From positions 1,138,501 through 1,202,500 of the forward strand of contig JAYKKM010000016.1 in NCBI GenBank assembly GCA_035772405.1: DNA of 64,000 nt. Direction: 5' to 3'. The notes under the pieces are model-generated. The model saw only the letters and a list, made by a program, of their open reading frames with translations, was not told the origin of the DNA and searched no databases. A program made the position numbers and the translations under genes. The DNA is from Chrysogorgia sp. JL179-B06 (lineage: Eukaryota; Cnidaria; Anthozoa; Scleralcyonacea; Chrysogorgiidae). The stretch's first letter is position 1. Every line of letters starts with the position of its first letter. Shown here one piece after another: positions 19,802-27,758 of this stretch.

Positions 19802-20873
19802 GGATATCAATCTCTGGTATCCATGAGTTGTGTTTACTGTCGTAGCCAAGCCACTTGACTAAAACCATCTTTTTACCTCCCACCTTCTTTCTCTTCACTA
19901 TCTTCTCAACCTTATAAACATCGTCTTTTTTATCGACAGCTGACAACTCTTCCTCATAAAACTTACCAACGATAGGTTCCCCCTCATGGTCCTCTATCTC
20001 GTACACGGTAGGGTCACCACGTATAACCTTTAACACTTTGAATAGTTCCTCAGTGAAGTTAGCCTCATACCCTTTTGCAAATATGCTCTTGTACTTTGAT
20101 ATCCTGACAGTCTCACCTACTTTAAACTTTGGTAGTGGGTAGTCACCGAAATGGTGTCCAAACAATGTCGTCCATACTTCGTTTTCGTTTTTCTTACTAA
20201 CGTCTTTAGGTTTCATTAGAATAGTACTATATTTGGTATTGTTGTAATTCTCAACGAGCTGATCTAAAACATCAATGCACTTGTACGTTCCTTTACTGTA
20301 GAAGTACTTACACATAGACGTCTTTAGTGTTCTGTTAAATCGTTCCACGACTGCTGCCTTTTTATCAGAGTTCGTGCTGAAGTACTTCACGTCATGTTTC
20401 TCCAATAGATCTTTCACACCAACGTTATAGAATTCCTTACCATCGTCAAACTGAGCCAACTTTGGGTACTCACCAAATCTAACCCTAGCCTTCTCTAGCA
20501 ACTCTGTGACAGCCTTAGTCATGTTTTTTGTATCTTTCCTATAGACAGGTATTGCGAAAGCATACCTACTAAGGATCTCAGTGGCTGTTAGTATCCAGTA
20601 GTACCCGTTGTTCTTGTGCTTGTACTTGCCCATATCGACCAAGTCCATCTGTATCTGCTCACCCAGATAGTCAACAAACGTTTGTCTAAACTTATGTCTC
20701 CTAACAATCGGTTTGTACCTGGTGTACGTGTCTTGAGATTTTAACCAGTCCTTTATCTTTGCCCTACTAACACTTAGTCCATCTTCTTGTGCCTTTTGGT
20801 ACAGCCTCTCAGCAGATTGGTAACCAGTTGACGGATTATAGTAAATATCTCTTAGTTCTTGCTCTACGTTCAT
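19788..20873 (-). CDS. Polinton integrase with C-terminal chromodomain
   Basis: 361 codons from the ATG at 20871-20873; the longer frame to 20879 starts with GTG and overlaps the previous stop. The RNase H-fold core shows QIQMDLVDM (Asp about 77), FDDGKEF (Asp about 143) and VVERFNRTLK (Glu about 177), the D,D,E triad of retroviral-type integrases, preceded by a helical N-terminal region. The last 43 residues (YKVEKIVKRKKVG, LVKWLGYDSKHNSWIP) form a chromodomain with the aromatic/acidic pattern that reads methylated histone H3. This enzyme would join element ends to host DNA and create the 6-bp duplication. The gene is intact and starts 5 nt after the minor capsid gene ends. Confidence 0.93.
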   Translation of the reverse strand: MNVEQELRDIYYNPSTGYQSAERLYQKAQEDGLSVSRAKIKDWLKSQDTYTRYKPIVRRHKFRQTFVDYLGEQIQMDLVDMGKYKHKNNGYYWILTATEILSRYAFAIPVYRKDTKNMTKAVTELLEKARVRFGEYPKLAQFDDGKEFYNVGVKDLLEKHDVKYFSTNSDKKAAVVERFNRTLKTSMCKYFYSKGTYKCIDVLDQLVENYNNTKYSTILMKPKDVSKKNENEVWTTLFGHHFGDYPLPKFKVGETVRISKYKSIFAKGYEANFTEELFKVLKVIRGDPTVYEIEDHEGEPIVGKFYEEELSAVDKKDDVYKVEKIVKRKKVGGKKMVLVKWLGYDSKHNSWIPEIDIQNIE

Positions 20874-20878
20874 ATACA

Positions 20879-21151
20879 CTACATGATGTGTAAATCTAAC
20901 AGCACCTCGCCAACGTTAACAGTGTTGTCGTCCTGATCTGTTAACTTAAATTCTAGTTGGTTGATGACTCCTTTATTTATTGGGATTTTCGACCTAACAC
21001 CAAAATGTTGTACAGAGCCCTTTAATGTCTGTGTGCTAGTTATTGGCAGTACTGCGATACAATCACTTTTGCTACCATTAACTATGTTCTTAGATCTGTC
21101 CACAATATTAGATGTTACTTGTATGTATTTCAGTCCTCTGTTAACGTTCAC
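20879..21151 (-). pseudogene. Candidate minor capsid (penton) protein, C-terminal part
   Basis: 90 codons. Beta-rich blocks are KYIQVTSNIVDRSKNIVN, DCIAVLPITSTQTLKGSVQHF and INQLEFKLTDQDD. The frame continues upstream without a stop to about 21177, overlapping the end of the preceding segment. The two together give about 240 residues, the size of the single jelly-roll penton protein that accompanies the major capsid protein in Polintons. The capsid role rests on size, position next to the integrase and beta-rich sequence, not on a catalytic motif. Confidence 0.6.
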
Positions 21152-21155
21152 AACG

Positions 21156-21524
21156 TTAGGACTGGTTTTTTGTGGTGACTATTGTAGTGTTTTCGCCAAA
21201 CCCTAAAAGTTGTCCAAATTTAAACAGTTCTATTTGTTGATCAGTTGTTATCGTACAGGTTGAGTCATATCTGTTAGCTACTAGCTTGACGTCTCCTAAC
21301 TCTTTCAAGTCGTCGGCGATCATTTTAAAGGTGTGGTACCCAGGACTAAAAACGTGATTATTACTGTTGTAAGTTATCTTGTCGTTAGCTGTGGTTACGT
21401 TAACGTAGTCCCAAAAGATGGTTGCCTTCACAACTAGTAAGTGAGGGTCTGAGTTAGTTGCTAGAGTTGACTCTGGTAGGTCTACAGTTTTCGTTGAACC
21501 ACTAATCAATACTACCACTCTCAT
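21156..21524 (-). pseudogene. Candidate minor capsid (penton) protein, N-terminal part (frameshifted)
   Basis: 122 codons, first gene of the leftward block. It reads MRVVVLISGSTKTVDLPEST and then alternating hydrophobic strands, ending KFGQLLGFGENTTIVTTKNQ and a stop. The next frame over continues the protein, so a one-base frameshift lies at about 21165 in an A/C run. The start is fixed by the shared divergent promoter at 21525-21541. Confidence 0.65.
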
Positions 21525-21541
21525 ATAACGTACGGTATGTT
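21525..21541. promoter_or_regulatory. Divergent promoter between the two gene blocks
   Basis: Only 17 bp (ATAACGTACGGTATGTT) separate the two ATGs. With the first bases of the right gene it is nearly palindromic (ATAACGTAC/GGTATGTTAT), so one site can serve both strands. Confidence 0.6.
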
Positions 21542-22453
21542 ATGATGGATGCGTTCAAAAGAAAGTATCCTTATGCTGACAAGAATAGGTTTTTTCTTGA
21601 TGTTGACGACAATATGCATATACATATATTCTTCGTGACGAAAACTAATATTGGTGACATTAGTATAGACTCGAGTAGGTTTAAGAGTAACCCGGAGTAT
21701 ACTAAGTATCTAACTATAAACAAACCAGTGGAGACGTTAAATAAACCAGTGGACTTCGAGACGTTGATCAGACGTTATTATGGTGAGAACTATGACAAGG
21801 CGACTAAGAACTCGAGAGACGCTATCAAGAAGGCCAAGTTGGACTTCGTAAAAAAGTATCCTTACGCCACACTGACCAAGTTTTGTTTTGAGCCTATCCA
21901 AACACGACAAGGTGACGTGACAAGGGTCGATGTCTACTTCGTCAACAACGACATATTGTCGACTAATATTACCAACGCTATATTTAAAAATGACAAGAGT
22001 ATGTGGAAGTGGCTGCACAATAGCAAGTTCCCAATAATATGGCTCTCTGGTGGAACTATCCAACCACTATCAAAAGGTCGCAAGAACCATTGGGGACTTT
22101 GGGATGGCTATCCAACGGAAAACGTGTTGAACTATCCAGTGAACAACTTTAGAATCTTCGTTAATCAGAAGAGCTACTTTCTCTCAAAGCTACCAATCTT
22201 ACAAATAGTCACGTCAAAGACAAAGTCAAAGTGGGACGACAACGAGAGCTACTATAGGGTTGTGTTTGCAACGTATTGTGCAAGTTTCTGTTGCGGAGTG
22301 TCGTTGCAACACTTGTCACCCTCACAAGAAGTCCACCCTGTTATCACAAGTGTGATGAGGTTCCATCTGTACTTTACTGTTAGAAGACTTCTAAGAAGGA
22401 TGGAAGGTGGTGAGAGTATGAGATCGATAAGTAGAGAGTTTGACGCTGGATAA
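21542..22453 (+). pseudogene. Polinton conserved protein, N-terminal part (in-frame stop)
   Basis: 303 codons ending in TAA at 22451-22453. The next 270 codons continue in exactly the same frame, so a nonsense change splits a 574-codon gene. The N-terminus has a duplicated feature: FKRKYPYADKNRFFLD near residue 4 and FVKKYPYATLTKFCFE near residue 102, about 100 residues apart, suggesting two copies of one fold. Later blocks are LSGGTIQPLSKGRKNHWGLW and YRVVFATYCASFCCG. I know of no assigned function. It is the first gene of the rightward block and shares the divergent promoter. Confidence 0.75.
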
Positions 22454-23266
22454 TTGTATGGTAAAACAGACAAGATCCCTAGAAAACACTACTACCACGG
22501 TAAAGTTCTTGCTGATGGTACAACAGGTGAGGAGAGAGTCTTCACGATTAACGACGTTAAGAACGACTACAAACGATACGTTCCTCTGGTGTCGAACGGT
22601 CTCACCAACATTGGGCGACAATATCTAAATCAGTCTATAGAGGCCTTCGTTTACTCTACACTTGGCGCACAAGCGAGGACGCGTGTGTCAGTCGTTGGTG
22701 GTTCTCCAGGCAGTCTAGAGACTCAACAAGAGTTTAGAAAGCTGGTGGAGGATAGCGTTATAAACTATGACGTGTCAACGTGGATTCTCAACATGAACAA
22801 GTCGATTAGAGACACTAACGTTGTCCAAAATCTAGCACTATCACCGTCTACATGGTTAATGCCAAGTAACGTGGTAATCCTCAAAAACAAAATCGCTGGG
22901 TACAACAACCTGCTAAAGACTGCTACACAGAGTATGAAGTTTGGAGTAAATAGTGGGCTAAACTACGCACCAACGATGGAGGTTAAGAAAGTTCACCAGG
23001 AAGGTGGAGAGCACCTGGAAACACTTGACAAACAACCAAAGGTGACGCATCGTCTGACAACACCAAACGTGGCACACCAGGAAGGTGGAGAGCACCTGGA
23101 GACACTTGACAAGCCACCAAAGGTGGCACATCGCATGGCAACACCAAATGTGACACACCAAGAATATCGTCTGGAGGTGACACAAGATAGCAACGCGACA
23201 GAGTTGTGGCTAGTTCTAGGGGCTTCCGCTGTGTCTGGCTATTTAGTGAGCAAATATGTGTTATAG
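22454..23266 (+). pseudogene. Polinton conserved protein, C-terminal part with 33-residue repeats and membrane anchor
   Basis: Same frame as the preceding segment across the TAA; its first codon is TTG, not ATG. Residues about 40-170 form a conserved core (GGSPGSLETQQEFRKLVED, VSTWILNMNKSIRDT, ALSPSTWLMPSNVVI). Next come two full copies of a 33-residue unit (HQEGGEHLETLDKPPKVAHR and on) at about 22990-23165, and last a hydrophobic tail (LWLVLGASAVSGYLVSKYVL). A tail anchor after a repetitive stalk suggests a membrane or virion-surface protein; this is inference. Confidence 0.75.
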
Positions 23267-23270
23267 CATA

Positions 23271-24224
23271 ATGAGTCTAAGTTATGGATTTGAGGACAGA
23301 GACTACGAGAGCGACAAAATATTAAGAAGAGCGAAGAGACATCTAGACAATGACCCTAAACTAAGCGTGAGCGGTGGGAGGATGTCTGGAGATATAGATA
23401 TGGCGCTCAGGGCACTCAAAAACATAGCAGATCCAGTCGATGATTTGGACGCTATCAGTAAAAAAGTGTTGGAGTCCGTGTACTTATCACAATACTTTAA
23501 AGTGCAGTCCTATAACGTTCTACTCGATTTTAACATCACAAAGCACACCGCGAACACGGACATGACGCAGTTTTACCACAGTGGGACAAATAGAGTGAGA
23601 GCCATTGGAAACACACTAGTGCAAAGTGTTCAATCCTATGGTCCTATTATTGGTACTGACAGTGGTCATAGCTTCCTATCCCCTAAAATAACTCAATATC
23701 AACTAGAGGTTGGAATGCACTTTAACTGCCCACGTATGCAGTACTGTGACATGTCCGTTTTCGTGGTATTGAGGTTAGCCAAGAGGGTGCCTACAGCAGA
23801 TTGGGAGGCGATTATCTCAAACGATGATGGTTCTTGGGACAAGTTCATCGGATATAAAGGTGGTACAACTGATAAGTTGTCGTTTGGTGGTGGCGATCCA
23901 GCAAAGGAGTACACGTGTACAATACCAAATAGTATCGACACCACTAAGAGACATATGATATCAATACATTGGCAGATGGGTAACTCGCATGTTAGAGTCA
24001 ACAACATAAGGTCGACAGACTCAGACTTCACAGCTAACTATAACGAGATAGGGTATCCCTATGGAACAATATTTGCAATACATCGACCAAAATCGTTGCT
24101 CGCACCCTACGCGTACCCATCTCTGATAGAGTTCTACGGTATGAAGATAGTCTTTGGCTACATGACGAACCGAGACGTGCTAGTAGTTGGTGGGAAGATG
24201 ATGGATGAGTATAATATAAAGTAA
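23271..24224 (+). CDS. Polinton protein, possible fibre or lectin-like
   Basis: 317 codons from the ATG at 23271, chosen because the promoter-like block TATGTGTTATAGCAT lies just before it. The N-terminal 80 residues are charged and helical. The rest is strand-rich with GTIFAIHRPKSLLAPYAYPS and SLIEFYGMKIVFGYMTNRDV. The HMISIHWQMGNSHVRVNN block followed by a strand-rich end resembles the back sheet of concanavalin/LamG-like folds, so a receptor-binding or fibre role is possible. That is a weak structural guess; no family match can be stated. The gene is intact and 5 nt from the next. Confidence 0.7.
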   Translation: MSLSYGFEDRDYESDKILRRAKRHLDNDPKLSVSGGRMSGDIDMALRALKNIADPVDDLDAISKKVLESVYLSQYFKVQSYNVLLDFNITKHTANTDMTQFYHSGTNRVRAIGNTLVQSVQSYGPIIGTDSGHSFLSPKITQYQLEVGMHFNCPRMQYCDMSVFVVLRLAKRVPTADWEAIISNDDGSWDKFIGYKGGTTDKLSFGGGDPAKEYTCTIPNSIDTTKRHMISIHWQMGNSHVRVNNIRSTDSDFTANYNEIGYPYGTIFAIHRPKSLLAPYAYPSLIEFYGMKIVFGYMTNRDVLVVGGKMMDEYNIK

Positions 24225-24229
24225 GATAT

Positions 24230-24802
24230 ATGAAGAAGAAGTCAGTTATTGTTTTCAATCACATATCAAAGGACATGTCAGAGGAGGAGACACTAGAGCT
24301 CAAACGCTTGTACGCGTACTACCACAAGCTAGAAGCCTGTTACAAATGGAAATATAAGAGGTTGAAGAAAATTAAACTATCGTTGAACATGACTAGCATA
24401 GGGTTAACAACAGTAGGGATTGTAGCTGGATCGGTAACTGTTAACCCTATAATTATTGCTTGTATTAGTGGTCCTGGCGTGGTCATTCAAGGCTACTTGG
24501 CTAAATCCAATCTGACGAGTAGAGTGGAGCATTGTAAGTTCGCACACACTAGCTATAAAAAGATACTGACACAACTAAGATCGTATCTTAGAGGTCTTCC
24601 TTACAACGAGTCAATGTTTCTTTCAGACGTTAAAGTGTTGGACGATAATGTGACTGACTTATGCCCACCAATCAATGGAATGGTGAAAAGGTACAATAAA
24701 GTATACGAGACACAAGTGGAGTCCGGTTCCGACCTCCCTTTAGACACAGGTCTACACATAAGAACCAAGGGTGTTTTCCGCATAGAAGACGACGAAAACT
24801 GA
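24230..24802 (+). CDS. Polinton membrane protein with Gly-rich hydrophobic hairpin
   Basis: 190 codons. A basic helical N-terminus (YKWKYKRLKKIKLSLNM) leads into two hydrophobic stretches (SIGLTTVGIVAGSVTV, IIIACISGPGVVIQGYL), then a helical segment and an acidic end. The layout (helix, close-spaced hydrophobic pair, helix) is common to small viral membrane proteins that bend or pierce membranes. No family is recognised. The stop codon runs straight into a perfect hairpin at 24801-24821. Confidence 0.7.
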   Translation: MKKKSVIVFNHISKDMSEEETLELKRLYAYYHKLEACYKWKYKRLKKIKLSLNMTSIGLTTVGIVAGSVTVNPIIIACISGPGVVIQGYLAKSNLTSRVEHCKFAHTSYKKILTQLRSYLRGLPYNESMFLSDVKVLDDNVTDLCPPINGMVKRYNKVYETQVESGSDLPLDTGLHIRTKGVFRIEDDEN

Positions 24803-24821
24803 GGTCCCAAAATGGGACCTC
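24801..24821 (+). terminator. Perfect hairpin at the stop codon
   Basis: GAGGTCCC-AAAAT-GGGACCTC, 8-bp arms with a 5-nt loop, overlapping the TGA. It could define the 3' end of the transcript, as hairpins do in some viruses with AT-rich genomes; no U-run follows. Function is inferred. Confidence 0.5.
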
Positions 24822-24857
24822 AGAGTCACTTATAATATTACACACAGTGTATTATAT

Positions 24858-25700
24858 ATGACGAGCCTTGTCAAAAATTTCAGTTTTGAGAACAATTCAG
24901 TCACGACTATTAAAGATGGAGACAACATATGGTTCCATGTAAAAGAAGTCGCTAAGGCACTAGGGTATAAAAACGCGAAGTGGGCTATCAGTGTACACGT
25001 TGACGATATATATAAGGTCAAACGAGACGTGTTTGAAGGGGGGCGTGATTCGCGCCCCCCTTTAAACTTGCAACCAAACATGATACTCATATCGGAGCCA
25101 GGAGTTTACTCTCTAGTCTTCTCGTCGAAACTTGAGTCAGCCAAGAAGTTTCAAAAATGGGTATTCACAGAAGTCCTACCGTCTATTAGAAAGACGGGTC
25201 AGTACACACAATGCAACCAGTTATCAATAATGAACGAGACAGACTTGCATTATAATATAGTTAAATATATTAGAGAGTATCATCCAACAATAGTCATCCC
25301 AGGGTTGGGAGAGTACCAAGACACATCTACTAAAAGAATAGATGGATGGAAGAAGGGTTACAGTGGCGGACAACCAGATTTGATAGTTCCGCAACTACAT
25401 AAGAGATACAATGGTTTTGCTATAGAGTTTAAAACACCGAAAGGTAATGGGGTTATTGGGAATAACCAGATGAGGGTATTAAGAAGACTAAGATCACAAG
25501 GGTACAACACATTATTATCCTCAGACCAACATGAGATAATACATTTCGTAGAGACATATATGAGAGACTCCAGGGTCCTGTGTGAGTATTGTAATAGAAG
25601 ATTTAAGAGTGAAACCACACTGTCTAATCACCAAAGATACTTTCATAGAATACTCTATCTGTTAGACGACCTGTTAGACGACCTGTTAGATGATCTGTGA
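24858..25700 (+). CDS. BRO-N / PD-(D/E)XK nuclease / C2H2 zinc-finger fusion
   Basis: 280 codons, intact. Residues 1-117 form a BRO-N DNA-binding domain: VKEVAKALGYKNAKWAI, then LISEPGVYSLVFSSKLESAK and FQKWVFTEVLPSIRKTG. Residues about 131-235 match a VRR-NUC-like PD-(D/E)XK nuclease: GGQPDLIVP with Asp174, FAIEFKTPKG with Glu190 and Lys192, and Gln204. Residues 242-263 form a C2H2 finger (C-x2-C-x12-H-x4-H). The tail is a short Leu-Asp repeat (LLDDLLDDLLDDL). Likely a DNA-binding endonuclease for replication, recombination or host-DNA attack. A GC-rich hairpin sits in the BRO-N coding part. Confidence 0.8.
   Translation: MTSLVKNFSFENNSVTTIKDGDNIWFHVKEVAKALGYKNAKWAISVHVDDIYKVKRDVFEGGRDSRPPLNLQPNMILISEPGVYSLVFSSKLESAKKFQKWVFTEVLPSIRKTGQYTQCNQLSIMNETDLHYNIVKYIREYHPTIVIPGLGEYQDTSTKRIDGWKKGYSGGQPDLIVPQLHKRYNGFAIEFKTPKGNGVIGNNQMRVLRRLRSQGYNTLLSSDQHEIIHFVETYMRDSRVLCEYCNRRFKSETTLSNHQRYFHRILYLLDDLLDDLLDDL
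25032..25066 (+). repeat. GC-rich hairpin inside the BRO-nuclease gene
   Basis: AAGGGGGGCG (25036-25045) pairs with CGCCCCCCTT (25053-25062); the arms extend to 14 bp with one mismatch. It stands out in an AT-rich gene and encodes an EGGRDSRPPL loop. Confidence 0.85.
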
Positions 25701-25745
25701 GATGACTGTGAGATGGTCTGTGACGAGATATCACGTATGGTATAG

Positions 25746-26045
25746 ATGACTGACAACGAGTCCGTACCTATTATAACGTCGACAACAAAGGTCAAAGACC
25801 CTAAGAGAGTAGAGGCAGGCAAACGCTTGGCTGCTATATCTAAAGCTGCGAAAGAGAGGAAGATGAGAGAGAGAGTGGTAAGTGAGGACGATAGTTTTAA
25901 CTACGGATACATCATAGGTACTATAGGAGTGGTTATAGCCGCTAGCTCACTGTATTACACGATGAGACAAGACAAACAAGTAGTTACCGAAGAGCCTAAG
26001 AACGTTGTTATAAAACCATCACGTAAACTCGACAGCTTTGATTAA
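25746..26045 (+). CDS. Small single-pass membrane protein
   Basis: 99 codons. A basic N-terminal half (KDPKRVEAGKRLAAISKAAK) precedes one transmembrane segment (YIIGTIGVVIAASSLYYTM) and a short charged tail. A motif GTATGGTATAG lies directly upstream of the ATG. Typical of small Polinton virion or membrane proteins; no family recognised. Confidence 0.65.
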   Translation: MTDNESVPIITSTTKVKDPKRVEAGKRLAAISKAAKERKMRERVVSEDDSFNYGYIIGTIGVVIAASSLYYTMRQDKQVVTEEPKNVVIKPSRKLDSFD

Positions 26046-26062
26046 AACATATCGTATAGTAT
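26043..26062 (+). promoter_or_regulatory. Promoter motif, best copy
   Basis: TAAAACATATCGTATAGTAT directly before the ATG at 26063, and overlapping the stop of the preceding gene. Confidence 0.65.
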
Positions 26063-26296
26063 ATGGCATCAATAGACAGAAAAGAACTGATGAACGAGCT
26101 ATACGACGCAGCCGTCATAACTGCTGGAGCTGTAGCCGTATCCATGGCATCAAAGAAAGTACTAAAAGAACCGTTGGGTACCCCCGAATCAGTGAAGGGC
26201 ACCCTAAAGTTAGCGACTGCTGTAGGCGTTTCAACGCTACTCGTTAAGTGGGCGCAGAGCAAGAAATACTTACCTATTGACCCGTTCTCAAAATAA
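26063..26296 (+). CDS. Small hydrophobic protein
   Basis: 77 codons with two moderately hydrophobic helices (AAVITAGAVAVSMASKKVL and TLKLATAVGVSTLLVKWA) and no cysteines. It has its own promoter motif and 17-nt spacing to the next gene. Probably a membrane or virion component by size and context. Confidence 0.65.
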   Translation: MASIDRKELMNELYDAAVITAGAVAVSMASKKVLKEPLGTPESVKGTLKLATAVGVSTLLVKWAQSKKYLPIDPFSK

Positions 26297-26312
26297 CACA
26301 GCGTAATATATA

Positions 26313-26729
26313 ATGGCTAGTGCGGTAGCAGGTGGTTTGTTCAACGCCATAGCATTCGCAGGAGCTGGGTTTCTATTCAGCAAGCTAAACCATACAGGCT
26401 ACGAGACAGAGATAAAGAGACACAACAAAGCATTGGAGAGTCTTGCGAGAGCGAAAGAAAAGTTCTACGAGAACGAGATTCGTCAGAGAGACAAAGTTCA
26501 GGAACTAAGACAACAGTTGTCAGATGCTAATGCAGACATAAACGACACGAACCACGCTCTGGATCAACTAAGACAAGTACTGACGATACAGTATGATGGG
26601 AAGACATTTAGTAAAGAGCCTGAGTTATCAGACTATTATAAACCCTCTGACGAGATGAGAGAATACCAAACGATATTCGTCGGAGCTGTCGGGTTACCCG
26701 TTGGGTACTTGGTGTACAGAGTGATCTAA
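26313..26729 (+). CDS. Membrane-anchored coiled-coil protein
   Basis: 138 codons. An Ala/Gly-rich hydrophobic N-terminus (GGLFNAIAFAGAGFLFSKL) is followed by a long coiled coil (residues about 33-95), the block YDGKTFSKEPELSDYY, and a C-terminal hydrophobic segment. The same plan (MASAV-GGL-NA-AF, a charged coiled coil, then L-S-D-F/Y-Y) recurs in Polintons of other marine invertebrates, so the family is element-specific. Likely a virion membrane or scaffold component. Upstream: AACACAGCGTAATATATA. Confidence 0.7.
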   Translation: MASAVAGGLFNAIAFAGAGFLFSKLNHTGYETEIKRHNKALESLARAKEKFYENEIRQRDKVQELRQQLSDANADINDTNHALDQLRQVLTIQYDGKTFSKEPELSDYYKPSDEMREYQTIFVGAVGLPVGYLVYRVI

Positions 26730-26757
26730 ACGTAACTATACATGTCGCACTATAGTT

Positions 26758-27051
26758 ATGAGTGTTAGAACTTTGAAGGAGATAGCGATGGAAGCAGACG
26801 AGAAGCTTAAACATGACGCACTGGAGACAAATACACATAACGTATTGGAGATACTTTTCGAGAACCAGAAGAAACATAACGAAGCGTTGATGGTACTCTG
26901 TAAGAACCTTATTATCCAGGTAAACGAGACCAAAGAGTTGAGACTACTATTGTCAGACACTCGAGATCGATTAAGACAGATCATGACGACACAGCACAAT
27001 GGGAAGACATTCAGTACAGATTATAAGTTACCTAACTATTACGCACTCTAG
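26758..27051 (+). CDS. Truncated paralogue of the preceding coiled-coil protein
   Basis: 97 codons. The C-terminal block LRQIMTTQHNGKTFSTDYKL followed by PNYYAL lines up with LRQVLTIQYDGKTFSKEPEL then SDYY in the gene just upstream, and both have a coiled coil before it. The N-terminal membrane segment and the C-terminal hydrophobic tail are missing, so this is a soluble duplicate. It may modulate the full-length partner through the shared coiled coil. An ACTATAGTT block precedes the ATG. Confidence 0.65.
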   Translation: MSVRTLKEIAMEADEKLKHDALETNTHNVLEILFENQKKHNEALMVLCKNLIIQVNETKELRLLLSDTRDRLRQIMTTQHNGKTFSTDYKLPNYYAL

Positions 27052-27110
27052 AGCGACACTTAAGTTACCACACTATAGTCTAAAGATATATATATAGTAT
27101 AGTAACTTAG

Positions 27111-27740
27111 ATGGTTGACGAACGCACAATGAGAATGTTCTATGCTGGGTATACGTTGGACGAGATTGAGACATCAAAAAAGTGGAGTGGTACTACATTA
27201 GGGTACACATTGGACGAGATCAAGAACGGAAGTAGGGACGTAAAACCAAAAAAGTGGAACGACACCACATACTGTTACGAGTGTAGTAACCACAGAACCC
27301 AAACCGAAGACGGTGTATTTAGTTGTGACAAGTGTGGAGAGACTACCTATGGACGCGTGAGAAGCTTTGTACCCAACATTTGGATGTACAATAAATCGGC
27401 TCATAGTTATAGTAAGTGGCTAGAGAGAATGTTGACTAGCAAAAGACTACTTAGTGAGGATAGCACACCAGTAGTGGTCAGTGATTTTATAGAGATAATA
27501 TGGTCTCTTAAAAGAAACAAGTTGATTGTCAAGAATATATCGAAATACATTTTCTATGTCATAAGAATATGCTCTAGAAGAGGTATAGAGTTGAGAGGTA
27601 ATTTCAACGACCTCAAACCTGGTAAGGTCAAGGTGCGATTCGAGCACAACCTGTATAGCGTAGTATACAAGGATCTAGGTTGGGACGGGAGAGGAGATCC
27701 ATACTACAACGAGTGGATCAGAAAAGGTCTAGAGAAATAA
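27111..27740 (+). CDS. Zinc-ribbon protein, candidate VLTF3-like late transcription factor
   Basis: 209 codons. An N-terminal duplicated unit (YTLDEIETSKKWSGTT, then YTLDEIKNG with KKWNDTT) is followed by a zinc ribbon with Cys55, Cys58, Cys72 and Cys75 (C-x2-C-x13-C-x2-C). A helical domain then has a Y-S-K-W-L-E-R-M-L block and FIEIIWSLKRNKLIV. Ribbon plus helical domain, with an H/Y-x-x-x-W-L-x-R-(M/I)-L signature soon after the ribbon, is how VLTF3-like factors of large DNA viruses are built. Overall similarity is weak by eye, so other zinc-ribbon proteins remain possible. Its own promoter is a long TATATATAGTATAG tract. Confidence 0.6.
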   Translation: MVDERTMRMFYAGYTLDEIETSKKWSGTTLGYTLDEIKNGSRDVKPKKWNDTTYCYECSNHRTQTEDGVFSCDKCGETTYGRVRSFVPNIWMYNKSAHSYSKWLERMLTSKRLLSEDSTPVVVSDFIEIIWSLKRNKLIVKNISKYIFYVIRICSRRGIELRGNFNDLKPGKVKVRFEHNLYSVVYKDLGWDGRGDPYYNEWIRKGLEK

Positions 27741-27758
27741 AACATTTAGTATTATATA
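27738..27758 (+). promoter_or_regulatory. Promoter motif of the 59-residue gene
   Basis: AAAACATTTAGTATTATATA immediately precedes the ATG at 27759. The stretch AGAAATAAAACAT upstream is duplicated before the polymerase gene (about 27993). Confidence 0.65.

Noticed and set aside
22958..23193. Three minus-strand frames rich in Cys and repeats
   Set aside because: Antisense shadows of the 33-residue repeats of the plus-strand Polinton gene.
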